Source: Orobanche coerulescens (taxonomy: Eukaryota; Streptophyta; Magnoliopsida; Lamiales; Orobanchaceae). Taken from it: 64,000 nt of DNA. A model generated the notes under the pieces. It did no database searches. It worked only from the letters and a program-made list of their open reading frames with translations, and was not told the origin of the DNA. Positions within the stretch are counted from its first letter, which is position 1, and each line of letters begins with the position of its first letter. The position numbers were made by a program, and so were the translations under genes. The stretch spans positions 67,134,001 to 67,198,000 of the forward strand of contig CM065817.1 of the NCBI GenBank assembly GCA_033398695.1, in the 5' to 3' direction. Below are positions 43,966 to 55,095 of this stretch, in pieces.

Positions 43966-46669
43966 TGTGATACCCGAGAATTTCATGCAAGTTGCGTTAA
44001 TTTTTTTTACTGTTTAGTTTGTTATATGATGTTCGTGCCTATAGGATCATGTGTCGTGTCGTGTCACATGTTTGTTGCAACTGGTTGTTTGTCTTGTATG
44101 TTTGCGTTTTATTGCATGTTGCATGATTTGTCGTCCCGTTGATAGGTATCGTTGTTGTGATGAGTTTTTGGTGCGATCATACTGCCTGTACAGTAGGAAT
44201 AGCGCACGGTAGATGCATGGATAACGCGCACTACCAGGGTGTTGCTAGCGCATGTTAACTGGAGATGCCGAATCGATGCAGAAGCTACTGCCTTGGACTA
44301 GGAATTCGATAGCGCACGTTATGTAATTGGATAGCGCGCGCTAAGGTGCATCAGTAGCGCACGCTATAGTGAGGATAACACACGCTAACTGGTGGTTTTG
44401 GGGCAGTCCAGAGGCTACTGGACTGGTTTGAAGAATTCGATAGCACGCGCTACTTATGTGGTTAGCACACGCTATTCTGTCTGGTATATAAACCGGACAG
44501 CAGACTTATTTTCTCATTTTCACTTCATTCTTCTTCTCTCCGCGGGTTTGAGACGAGGGCGATTAGGGTTCGGGTTCCTGGCCAATTTTGCTCCATCTAA
44601 GGGTGTATTGGAGAGTCCTAGGTGATTGTAACATCATTTAATCCGTTGTTCTTCGTCGGATCGAGGTATTTTCATATTTTTCCCTAGAGTCGACCTTTTG
44701 GAGATTTGTTCTTGATCCCGAATCCAATCCGGTTTTGATTCTATTAGTGTTAGATGTTGTCGTTAAACATGTTTTATGGATTGAATATTCATATCTTCGG
44801 TTCGTTCAACCTGATGGGTTATTTTGGTGTTATTGAAGAATAATGAATATTTAATGTTCGATTAAATGTTCGAATGAATTTTCCTTCAAAAATTTGATGT
44901 GATTTCTGTTGTTATTGGTCGTGATCCTAGTTGTGATCGTGTTTTCATTGTGTCTTGCGGAAGTTGTAGGTATTCGGAGTTTCTCGATCGAGCCGTGTTC
45001 GTTGGAGTGTTCGATATCGGTTATTGAGGCAAGTATCTTATTTATACGATTTGTGTCTTGTGAAGAGAGATTACGTCTTAGAGTTGTGATTATTAATTTA
45101 CCCCTGTGAATATATATATATATATATTTCATTTGTTGTGAGTATAAACTAAATGTAGTAAATACTTCGTGTTGGTTGTGTTGTTCTTGATTGTTCATGA
45201 TCGAGGGATCATGATGGTTGTGATGATTGTGTCGGAATGATTTTATGCTTGGACGTGTATTGCGTGTTGTGTTATGTGTGCAGGATTGTGATAATCTTGT
45301 TGGTTGGTTGTACACGTGGTTGTGCAATGTGTTGTGCTTCGATCATGAGTTATGCTGGATTGTGTGTTATTGATGTTGAGGGTTGGATTGTTGAGATTGT
45401 GCTGTGTGCGTTGGGTGTGTACAGTTATGGTAACCATTGTGATTGATTGGCTGTATGACCTTGGTGAAACGTGAATGCTAATGTTGTGTGCTGTGTTGCT
45501 AAGTTCACTCGTGCGGATTCGACGGGACCTACGAGGATTCATGGCGGGGGACCATGGGATCAGAACTTAGTATATGGTGCTGAGGTCCAATCATGCGGGT
45601 CTGAAGAGGCCTACAATGATATATAGCAAGGGATCATGGGGTCAGGACACAGTACGTCCACCTGTGTGGGCTCGACGGGGCCTACGATGACTCATGGCAA
45701 GAGATCATGGGGTCGGGACTGGTTGTTGTGATTGTCATGTTGGCTCAATCCGTGTGGGTTGTTGAACCTACGGAGACTCGTGGCAAACGATCACGGAGTC
45801 ATGAGCATGACTGGTTATTGTGATTGTTGTGATTGTTGTGGTGGGTTAAGTCCGCGCGGGTTGTTAAACCTACGGAGACACGTGATAGGGGATCATGGTG
45901 TCATCGATTATGTTTTATAAATCAAAGTTTTGAAGGAAAGTTTCAAGAAATGAATGTCGGGCTTAGCCCATGAAATTGTAGAAATTTTTTCGTACGATAA
46001 ATTGTTGAAATACGAATTGAGATTTGGGCTAGGATCCTAAGATTTTCATAAAGGTTCTGAAATTTAGGACTCGAGGCCCTAATTATTTTCTAGTCCTAAT
46101 AATCTCCGGGATGAGAATTTTATTTTCAAATACTTCTTTGCTTGAATTCGAAATTCTAAAAGCTCTCGGGAATGTTTTGGTAGTTGATTGTCGTATCTGA
46201 TTCGTGGTTGCTATTTGCTTGTTACATTTCGTATAGTATGATACTTGTACTAGCCATTCAAATGCTAACCCCTTAAATGGGAAAAATGCGTTTCATGCAT
46301 TTCAGGTATGATTGTTTCAAGGGAGCATTCACAGGATCAGCACTGGAGATGATGAGCTGCGATACTAATCAAGTTCGAGAGTTTTGTTTGTTTGTTGTAT
46401 TGTATTGTTGTAATCAGTCTTGTACTGTAATGTACTTCGACCCCTGAATGGATATTGTTGTATAGAGTTGTCTTTTACCGTATGAGTTAGCCGTGAGAAC
46501 ACATCGGTCCATGTAGTTAATTATGTTTGACCTTAATTGTCCGTATTGTCATGTTGGTTGACCCCGACCGATCAAACATTTAGTTATTCTGTGGAGTTTA
46601 GCTTGGTAGATCCTCATGAGAAAGGGTATACGGTGTGTAATATTCCCATATGTATTTGTGGGTGTTACA
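43966..46669 (+). repeat. D LTR-2 (2704 bp)
   Basis: TGTGATACCCGAG to GTGGGTGTTACA. It holds the palindrome cluster (44199-44475), TATATAAA (44485-44492), a TA microsatellite (45108-45128), subrepeats (45505-45905) and end hairpins. This uninterrupted copy shows where E entered LTR-1. Confidence 0.92.
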
Positions 46670-47253
46670 AACAGCACACCTTACAGCGAGCGCTCATCAA
46701 AGCATACAACTGCTGTTTGAACTTGTTCTACCCAAACCTTACGTTGAGATCAACTTAGCCCTGTGTGGAGTAATCCCTTGCTAGTTCCGACCTGCGTGGG
46801 AAGAATAACATTGAAGATGAAGCTTTGACCTGTGTGAGAAGAAGCAAGTTGAAAGAGCCAAGCTAATATGTGAACGAGCTAAGCTATTGTGGGCTGTATC
46901 AATCTGTGTGAACGATATAGCGACATGTTTAGTTAAAGTCATATAGTTGTGTATGCAGTGATTTGAATAAACGTCTTACTCCTGTGTAGAGGACCAGTGG
47001 ACATAGATGGGTTTACCTCGGACCACTTATATCTGTGTGTATTTATATTCTGTTTTGGTTTCATATCTGCATGTGTGATTTAAGGTATACATATTGCAAA
47101 AACCCTCTATTCAACAAGCAAACAGGAGATTACCTAGTTGTTGTATTTATAGCAACTTAATATCAGTCTTCCGCTACGCAAATAACTTCGAAAAAGATAC
47201 AGATTATTCAACCCTCCTTTCTAAGATGTTTACTGTATATTGTATGGCCAACA

Positions 47254-47774
47254 GTAGTTTAGGTGGAACTGCTCAAAGCTCCATGGTAAGCTACCCATGA
47301 TGATATCGACTTGCATTTCCGCATCGATAGTAGCCCCTAAGATATCAAGTTCATTCAAATGAGAAATCATCTTTAGAACACGATCCCTTACCGGGGTTCC
47401 TTCAGGCATTTGGGTCGTCATAAAGACCCTAATAGCATTTTGCCTAACCACCCGGTTCTGCTGACCTAACATCTCGCTGAGATTTTCATAATTTCCACGG
47501 CCATGCCCATACTCTGATGCTGATGCTGCAATACATTTGCTAAAGAAGCCAAGATTTAACAGCGAGCCATCTCATCATATTTCTTCTAGTTTCGGTACTC
47601 TTTCGACTCATCAGGCATTGAATCCACGTCTGGTTTTAATGGGCATTCCTTAGCTAGAATAAACTTATGTTCCTCAGCAGTCAAGACAATATTAAGATTA
47701 CGTTTCCAATCAGCAAAGCTAGTGCCATCTAGTTTGTTTTCTTTGAGAATTACAACAAGTGGATTGAAAGACAT
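47254..47774 (-). pseudogene. gag: Copia Z gag, 5' part, cut by element X
   Basis: From ATG at 47772-47774 the minus strand reads MSFNPLVVILKENKLDG and FADWKRNLNIVLTAEEHKF, the start of a copia Gag of UBN2/retrotran_gag type. In shifted frames follow ILASLANVLQHQHQSMG and then MLGQQNRVVRQNAIRVFM, EGTPVRDRVLKMISHLNELD and LPWSFEQFHLNY. At the last Tyr codon the sequence passes into the X LTR (47253). Stops after KEYRN and near 47473 show decay. A different copia lineage from X, Y and W. The remainder of Z should lie left of the window. Confidence 0.83.
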
Positions 47775-49112
47775 CCGAGATAAAATTAAAAATATTCATA
47801 TACTAAAAAACCTCAAAACAAAATATATATGCTAGCAACCAACAACTCGAAAAACCCACATATGTAAGCCACGATCGTGTGGACGTTTAGACACATATTT
47901 TTCAAGTAGAGTTTTACGCCTTTAATTTTACTATATAGACAATTTATGTTATGACAAGTAAAATTAATAGTTGATTCCTCTTGGCAATGTATTAATTAAT
48001 ATAGATTCCGATGGGGAGTATAAATTAATACACCTAAGTGAACACCATAATTTAACAACCTTAAAATAATATCTTTTAAATAATAGCCCTAGAGATGGAG
48101 AGGTCCTATAATAAAAAACGATATTTACCTTTTGTTTATCACTTGAATTTTAAACCTAGTGAACCGATATAGAGGAAGACTCTAATGTCAACGCGAATGC
48201 TAATTACTTTGCAATTTAAATTAATTATGGAGGCCAATGTGATGTTATTTAAAAAATTAAACCAGTTTAATCACTTAGTTATTTTAGCTTTAAGGTTTTA
48301 AATTTCTCGTCCTAACATGCAAAAACATATCACGCATACATTAATACATGTCATATATCCAAACAATAAAAATCAAAATAAATTCATGGATAATTAAATT
48401 ATCCAATTATCATGGTCTTCTTCCTTGAATTGAACCCGAGAAAATCTTCGACTCGATATCTCCCACTGGATCAAGCATCTCGTCACTCCTCCCTGGCTAG
48501 GCCGTGGATTTCCAAAACTAAAATTACACTTTATGCAAAATTAATTACATAAAACAAATTCAATTTTAAATCCTGACTCTCCAGCAAACGCAACGAACGG
48601 TGGTGAAATGGACGGGACCAAAAACTGGACGACCAGACCTGAACCATTAGACCGGTCCGAAACAGGATGCCTGCGGCCCTCGACACTAGGCCGGGCGCTG
48701 CTCGACAGGCAATCGTGTGCTTCTTGGCAGCACCAGTGTGTTGCTGTTCGATCGCTGTTGTTCATCAGTTCGGGTGTCCCAATTCTGCTCCAATTCTTTG
48801 TGATTTTGTCTTCTTCGAATTCAATTATAATTTTTCACAAAATAACAGACATCGAATTTACAACAAAACTAGATAAAAAATAAGAGCCTAGATCTACCCG
48901 TGGATTTTTCACGGGAAAAACCATTACATGACACAAAACCTGTCCAAATATAGAAAAATAATAAAATTAATCATTCACATAACCATGATAATTGGATCAT
49001 ATTCTCCGCTAGAACACATTTAGCAAAATACTAAAACATCAAATTACACGAATATTTAAATTGCTATCAATTAATCACCAGAATTAATTAAAGTAGCAAA
49101 AGCTAAAAACTA
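47775..49112 (-). other. Copia Z leader
   Basis: 1.3 kb, AT-rich, between primer site and gag. Open frames at 48541-48883 have no recognisable domain. I see nothing further; its length hints at an unresolved insertion. Confidence 0.5.
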
Positions 49113-49124
49113 CCTCCGATACCA
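49113..49124 (-). other. Copia Z primer binding site
   Basis: Minus strand TGGTATCGGAGG, two bases after the LTR end CCAACA; near-iMet type. Confidence 0.85.
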
Positions 49125-49126
49125 AT

Positions 49127-50577
49127 TGTTGGAAAGAAAACGCAGTGGAAGCGAAGTTGGTGAAAATTTAATAAAAGCATTTTACGCATCCACGAGCATA
49201 AAACCTATTTAGCACATTAATTAATTAACTACTAAGATTAATAATTAATTTAAATACTATTTATTATTTATTAAATAAACTTGTTGGTAAATACAATATC
49301 CTAATCTAGATCAAAAGATCATAGGATATTTACCTCTGAAGCGCACTGGTTGCTTTCTTGATCTATTTCTAAATATCTTCTAGAGTATGATCCGCCGTAA
49401 TCCGGACGTTGTGTGGGCAACGAGCTACCGAATCTTGTTTGGACTTCAAGGATAGATCGACCGAAATATATTTCCTCTCACAACTCTCGATTTTTTTTCT
49501 TCAAGTAATTTCAATTTGCAGCAAGAACTAAAGTGTTATCTTAATTGTGGAACCAAAGACACAAGTCAAGATCCACAATTAAACACTAAGAAGAAAAATC
49601 GAAATCCTTGTGTATAATAATAAATCACGGCCGAACCCCCTCCTATAAGTCCTATTTATAGGCTTTGGACTACTCTAGGGATCTTAAGGAGGATTAGGGT
49701 TAGGACTCCTAGTGCAACACAACTTTCCATATTAAGCCCTTCCTAATATGGTTGAGTTCACTAATATCAATTCAATTCACTAAAGAATTAATATTGCACT
49801 TCCAACCCAAATCTCAATTTACAAAATCGGGCTCCTTATTTAAATATACTATTTCCCATGTTTAAGATATCGAATGTCCATTAATTAATTTAACATACTG
49901 ACAGCTTTAATTAATTAATTTCTTATCCAAGAGTAGTGCCACTTGAACCTTATTATTATATCGAAATTAAATTCACCTGCAGGGTTTATTATAATAATCA
50001 TTATTGAGATCCGCAAGGGGATCATCAACCCACACGAGTCCGGACACGAATTCTAGTTATAATAATTGTTATATAAATAATATTATTGCCCAATATACGA
50101 AGCATATTGAGTCACTCACTTTTACTCTCACCCATGGTAAATCAAATCAATAAATATTATAAATACATAAATAAATATTATATACTTAGATTTTTAGAAA
50201 TAATAATTATCCGAGATTTACGTTCTTCTTATAGTCAGAACAGAAGACACTGTTTCACTTTGATCTAGTTCAACATATGCAAATAAGCTAATGCATGGTA
50301 ATAGTCAAGACCAACTAATCTCAAGCATACATTACAACCTTTCACATAATTTGTCTAGAATTATATAGGCTGTGAAGTATTATATTATTTTATAAGGCAC
50401 CGATAATGTGATCTTCTGCGTGACACCAACACACCATATTATCTACAATATAACATAATGAGACATTTATTTGCATAACCATAACGTGAATAAATATGCA
50501 AAACATGTGATTAAATGTAATTAATATTCTAAGGTAATACAAGCCTAAAGTCTGCTTTGCAGTATACAACCCTAACA
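49127..50577 (-). mobile_element. Copia Z 5' LTR (1451 bp)
   Basis: Plus strand runs TGTTGGAAAGAAAACG to ACAACCCTAACA; minus strand TGTTAGGGTTG to TTTCCAACA. A primer site adjoins its left side. The right flank ATCTG (50578-50582) is the predicted target duplication. Confidence 0.87.
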
Positions 50578-51338
50578 ATCTGAATGATGGCTTGAGCTCT
50601 GAGTCCTGTCATCGGACTTTTTGTTCCCTTTCAATCAGGCCTTTTCCTTTTCCACATACTATCTTGTGATTAGCTCATGGAAAAAGGGACCATCCCATCT
50701 GATCAGGACCTCGACAGTTTAGTTGTCCGTGAACTCCATGAAAAATAGTTCTTCCTCTTTCCAGTCCTCCCAGTTATACAGAGTGTTCGATAGGCGACCT
50801 TGTAGGCTTTCCATACTTTGAAGCGTTTAAATGATTCATCGATTTGGACCTAGAGTACTGTCTCATTTATGTTATCAGCGGGGGAGGGACTCCGAACACT
50901 AGAGGGTTATAATATCCTATTAGGATCATCTACAGGTATGAGAGCCTGTTGAGGAGAGGGATCCATGACAGGGTGGGATACCCTGTTGGTAGAGGGACTC
51001 TTTGCAGGGGTAGAGACCCTACTAGGAGTGGTGGCCGTCGGCTCCGAAAGGACAGCCGATTCACCAATGCCTTCCAACTTAAGAAACAACTGGTCATCCG
51101 TCATAGCCGTAATGGGCTCAGGAGCTGCTGCGGGAGCAGCCGATGTTTCTTTCATAGGAGTTGCATCTTGTGGGTCAGCTACTGAGGCAGAAGGTGCAGT
51201 AGGCGGAATTGCCTCAGCGATCGCTGTAGTTAGCTGGGGTGCTGTAGGAACAGCTTCCAACTTTGAAGACTTCTTTGTCTTCAACTTCTTCTTCTTCTCG
51301 ACAGCTGTAGGAGAGCCACTGTCGGGAATGGATCTCTT
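50578..51338 (-). pseudogene. Fragment V: Pro/Ala/Ser/Thr-rich coding remnant hosting Z
   Basis: The minus strand is open at 50907-51284 with KTKKSSKLEAVPTAP and many PTAPS-type runs. After a stop the same frame region reads ESFKRFKVWKAYKVAYRTLY and FFHELITR. No known motif is present. Low-complexity Pro/Ala stretches followed by a conserved-looking block resemble Sirevirus third ORFs, and the neighbours are Sirevirus-like, so that is my best guess. It ends at Z LTR on the left and Y LTR on the right. Confidence 0.45.
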
Positions 51339-52370
51339 TGTCGGCCACTAAGTATACAATAAACAACTTAGGAAGTAAAAACAATAAGTTGTACATTTTC
51401 TAAAGTTAATTTGCGTATCGGAATTATGTTGTGTGAGTTGCTGTAAATACAGCAATTATGTGTTCTCCTATTTGCTTGATGCGTACATGGTTTAACAATG
51501 TATATTCTATAAATCACAATAGACTGAAAACAGTAACGATAGAAAGTTAATAACACATAGTTTAAAGTGGTTTGAGGTAAATCCCTCTACGTCCACTGGT
51601 CCTCCACACAGGAGTAAGGAGTTTATTAAAATCACTACGTACACAACTACGTTGACTTTATCTTTGAAAAACGATCGTCGTAGCTGTGTTGTTTGCGTGG
51701 AGGACTTGGTATATTTCTTCACTTGGATATTGCTGTATGCTCACGAAATATACTTCTTTGTAATTGCTAAAATGTCAGAGTAATCTGTCAGAGCTTTCGC
51801 AATAATGAATAGTGTGTGTATGAAGTCCTAGTGCTTGGGGCTATTTATAACCTTGGAATCGTATCCGTTATAAATATAGCCATTGTTGGTTGGTGAAATA
51901 TTGACGTTTGTCTCTTGATTGGCGGCTGCTGAATGTTTGAATTAAAGCAGGTCGCATTTAATGCTTCAAACATCCTTTCTGTCTTTTCATTAAATGCTCT
52001 TCAGAGTGTTCAGAATTGTCTCTCCCCGGCTGCATTAAATGTTGTCCTATCAGCAATAAATGCTGCTTTAACTGTGAATACTTTATGAATAAATAATGTT
52101 TATCTCACAACAGTTTAAAACTTTTTTTGTCCTGTTGGATATGTTTTACTTTTCATAAGTAAAACATCTTCTGCCTGTTTGTTGTATCCAATGTTTTTAG
52201 TCTTTTTGATGTATGGTGAGGACTCTGTAGGATGGACTATAGAAGATATCTTTGCTGTAGGGATGGACTGTATGGACAGTCTCGACAGCTTCCATAATAG
52301 AATTCTGACTCCTTTGTGACTACCTTGTTGTATGTTGGCAATTATCAAAACAGGAATGTTTCTCCCAATA
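51339..52370 (-). repeat. Copia Y 3' LTR
   Basis: Plus strand TGTCGGCCACTAAG to TTTCTCCCAATA, where the 5' LTR has TGTTGGCCACAA and TTTTCCCAACA; both ends have mutated. Contains the block CCACTGGTCCTCCACACAGG, also found in the X LTR in the other orientation. Confidence 0.78.
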
Positions 52371-52813
52371 ATTTCCCCCTTTTTGATAATGCCAACACTC
52401 TCCTTTAGACGTCTTCATCTGGGTACAGAGAGGCTATTTTTGAGTCTTATGTCCAATTGTTCTGATCTTTATGACTAAGTCTCAAAATTTGAACTGCTCG
52501 CAGGCAAGTTCTAAAATGAAGAATCCTACATTGCTGTATATTACAACTGAACTTATGATTGGAGCGTAGGCACAATCTTACAGTGTAGTCTAGGTTGAAT
52601 ACAACTTGATCTACGAACTATTCGCAGACAGGTTCTTATAGCCTTGAGATAAAAAGTTTATGCTTGTTCAAATATTGCAACATTTTGTAATCAAACAGTA
52701 AGCTTAGATTACGAGCTGTTATCTTTCACAATTTTTTTTATTAATAATCAGGGAAACATTACAAGTGCTGAAATGATAAGAACAAAAATACATATACATA
52801 ATGTATTGGTAAG
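52371..52813 (-). other. Y polypurine tract and 3' UTR
   Basis: Minus strand CAAAAAGGGGGAAAT abuts the 3' LTR. The rest matches the X 3' UTR at 34480-34750. No coding sequence is recognised. Confidence 0.75.
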
Positions 52814-53930
52814 CTAACAGAGGAAACAATACAGCGAACAGAAAGGTTGACTCCTATACTGAGAATGCCTCCAAGGTCCTCTGTCAGGATCATTCGCGGT
52901 CCTTTTCCACCAGCTGACTAGGGAGTCTTTGCCTCGATCCCTATAGATACTCTTTCCTTTATGGGATTTATCGAACGCGAGTATCCAGTCCTCCGGGTGG
53001 GTGAGCCGTTCATCTTTTTTGTGCCTTGACTTCATCAGCATCTGCAGAGGGAGCCTTCCTTCTGCTAACATCCTCGAGAATTCATTCGCGGCATCCTGCA
53101 GCATTGTGATTTTGTTGAACATGGCAGACTCTCTGATGAGCGTACAGAAGCAATTTGTGAATACTGTGCCAATGCCAGAATGAATGGATACGATACTCAA
53201 CCCTTTCTCATTTTGAAGCTTTTTCAGGTGTTCCGGCAGCTTTTTGGTTGTCTCATTCTTCTTTCTCAGGAAGATGGTCCAAGAGTATCTAGAAAAATCA
53301 TCAACAATGATAAGACAATATTTCTTAGTTCCTAGGCTGATATGGTCTACAGGACCGTAAAGATCCATCTGTAGAAAATCCAGGACCCTGTGGGTTGAAA
53401 GATATGATTTTCTCTTCAAATAAGTCTTGACTTTATTTCCTTTCTGATAGGGTCACAAACGCTGTTCTTATGAAATAGAACATCGGGCAAGCCTCTGACC
53501 ATTCCCTATCGAGCTAACTTGTTGATGGTCTGGAAATTGATATGAGACATCCTTTTGTGCCATTGCTAACTTTGATCTGCAGTGCCTTTGGCAATAAAAC
53601 AAGGAATTACAGTACTTATGGGGTTCCAGTCAGCAATATATATAACCTGACCGGCTTTCTGTAAGGATAAATTGTTTGGTCTTTAAGTTCTTCACCGTAC
53701 AATGTTCTATATAGAATTTTACCGAAAAATGTTTGTCACAAAACTAGATAATGCTAAGAAGTTTGTATTGTAGTCCTTCTACATGAGCTACAACAGTGAC
53801 TTTGATTTTTCCTACAAGTAGGGTTCATTTGTGTCTTGTTCTTCTTTTTGATTTGTCGACGGATACACCTTCCAACCACGACCTTCTACATAATCTATTA
53901 GCTTGGTGATATCTCCTGTCATGTGAGGAG
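52814..53930 (-). pseudogene. pol: Copia Y pre-integrase and truncated integrase joined to a late-ORF remnant
   Basis: From 53930 down, decayed frames give MTGDITKLIDYVEGRG and KRMSHINFQTINKLAR. The open segment 53419-52814 then carries FLQMDLYGPV and IIVDDFSRYSWTIFL of the integrase core. Where X has RSDRGTEF, Y reads HSGIGTVF, so the second catalytic Asp is replaced. Just after TNCF (about 53147) the homology to integrase stops and unrelated sequence follows (ITMLQDAANEFSRMLAEGRL, HPEDWILAFDKSHKG). The junction marks a deletion of the rest of integrase, RT and RNase H. Confidence 0.78.
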
Positions 53931-54226
53931 ATCACCCACTACCGAAATATCATATGTCCTTCTCCTTGATATCCTTATCCTCACTGTCATCATCATCCTC
54001 TTCCTTTTCCATAAAGCACATATAGGCTTTACTTTGATTTTATCATCAAAGGACTCAATGTGGGTAACCGCCTGTAGGCATTCCTCAATTGTGATAGATG
54101 CGGGCAAGGGTTCTGATTATACAATCAGTGCCTTTAGTTTGCTTCTACAGACATGCCTTTATCATCCTTCTCTTATTACTCATCTTCGGGCAGGTTCTGT
54201 ACTTTAGGATGAGGACATCTATTTAC
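53931..54226 (-). pseudogene. gag: Copia Y gag C-terminal piece, left of solo LTR F
   Basis: The minus strand resumes the zinc-knuckle tail as NRCPHPKVQNL at the F junction, then a degenerate linker toward the protease. It joins the piece at 58609-59554 when F and one copy of its target duplication are discounted. Stops are present. Confidence 0.7.
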
Positions 54227-54504
54227 TGTAATATACCGGATTTTCAGTATAAATTTTTTTATGTTATTTTATCTGAGATATACTGGATAGCATGGTGTCT
54301 ATAAAGTATGGATAAAATAAATTGGGAACGTAGACAGTGGTATTTATATAATTGACGATTGGTCGACAGTTATATTTGAGGATATCGTGTATCAAGTTGT
54401 TTTGATTTTGATATTGGGTATATCATATGGGAATGTTATTGTGATGTGTAAGCGTATTCAATATGTTGAGACGAACAGTCAGGAGTAGCTGTATTGGCTA
54501 AGTT

Positions 54505-55095
54505 CATAAGCCATTACGTACATTTAGCTGAGGACCTTACGTACGTTAAGTTGGTAAGCATAACGTATGTTATGTATCATGCATTACGTACGCTATGAGG
54601 GGAATCGGACATGATGCAGGCTGTGGTCGATAGTGGGCCCCGTGGTCGGAAACTTTCGACGCGGATGTGGATAGGTGAGTCAACGGATGATTTAACGTAC
54701 GTTATGTTAACGGTGTTACGAACGTTAACAGAATATGAAGGTTACGTACGTTATACCTGTTGTGCTATGTACATAATGGTATCAGTTGATAAGAGCAGTA
54801 GCTTCTGGATTAGGGATATAGTACGTTATTCTTAGGTGATTACGTACGCTAATAGATTGTTGCGTACGTAAGGAGTTGGATATTACGTACGTAACTGAGT
54901 TACTGTAGTAAGTCAACACCTGTATTATGTACGCTATGGCATGGGCCTTACATACGTAATCATGGAATGGAAATGAAGTAGTAGCCTCTGGACTATCGTT
55001 ACGTACGCTATCAAGGTCAGATAGCGGACGTAAATAGTTGTTGTCTACGTTAATGGTTGCATGTTACGTACGTAACGACTGAAAGTTTATATAAG
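54505..55095 (+). promoter_or_regulatory. F palindrome cluster and TATA-like box
   Basis: About 17 sites such as CTTACGTACGTTAAG, ATTACGTACGCTATG, ATTACGTACGTAAC and decayed TTATGTACGCTATG, then TTATATAAG. The cores mix the TACGTA and GTACGC forms. Confidence 0.65.

Larger units (their letters stand above)
35361..46669 (+). mobile_element. Gag-only gypsy element D
   Basis: LTR-1 35361-41079 (with copia E inside), internal 41080-43965, LTR-2 43966-46669. AACAG duplications at 35356-35360 and 46670-46674 prove a single insertion. LTR-1 begins TATGATACC where LTR-2 has TGTGATACC, so its first dinucleotide has mutated. The interior encodes only gag; no protease, RT or integrase is present and the space between gag stop and polypurine tract is about 230 bp. 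The gag end and LTR ends match A/B, so D and A/B belong to one non-autonomous group. Confidence 0.93.
34759..47253 (+). mobile_element. 3' LTR of copia X, interrupted by gypsy D
   Basis: Left piece 34759-35360 starts TGTTAGGAAACTTC; right piece 46675-47253 ends TGTATGGCCAACA. It matches Y's LTRs in the opposite orientation, including TTTTACTTAGGAAAAGTAAA and the GTAGAGGACCAGTGGACATAG block near 47000. It sits in Z gag: the next five bases, GTAGT (47254-47258), are the predicted target duplication, its partner lying left of the window. Confidence 0.85.

Noticed and set aside
48541..48883. Overlapping frames on both strands as a possible host gene in the Z leader
   Set aside because: No domain, no intron-like structure, inside the leader of copia Z; support is too weak.
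50907..51284. Fragment V as a host Pro/Ala-rich protein
   Set aside because: Surrounding context is solely Sirevirus-like; a third-ORF remnant is more likely, though unproven.
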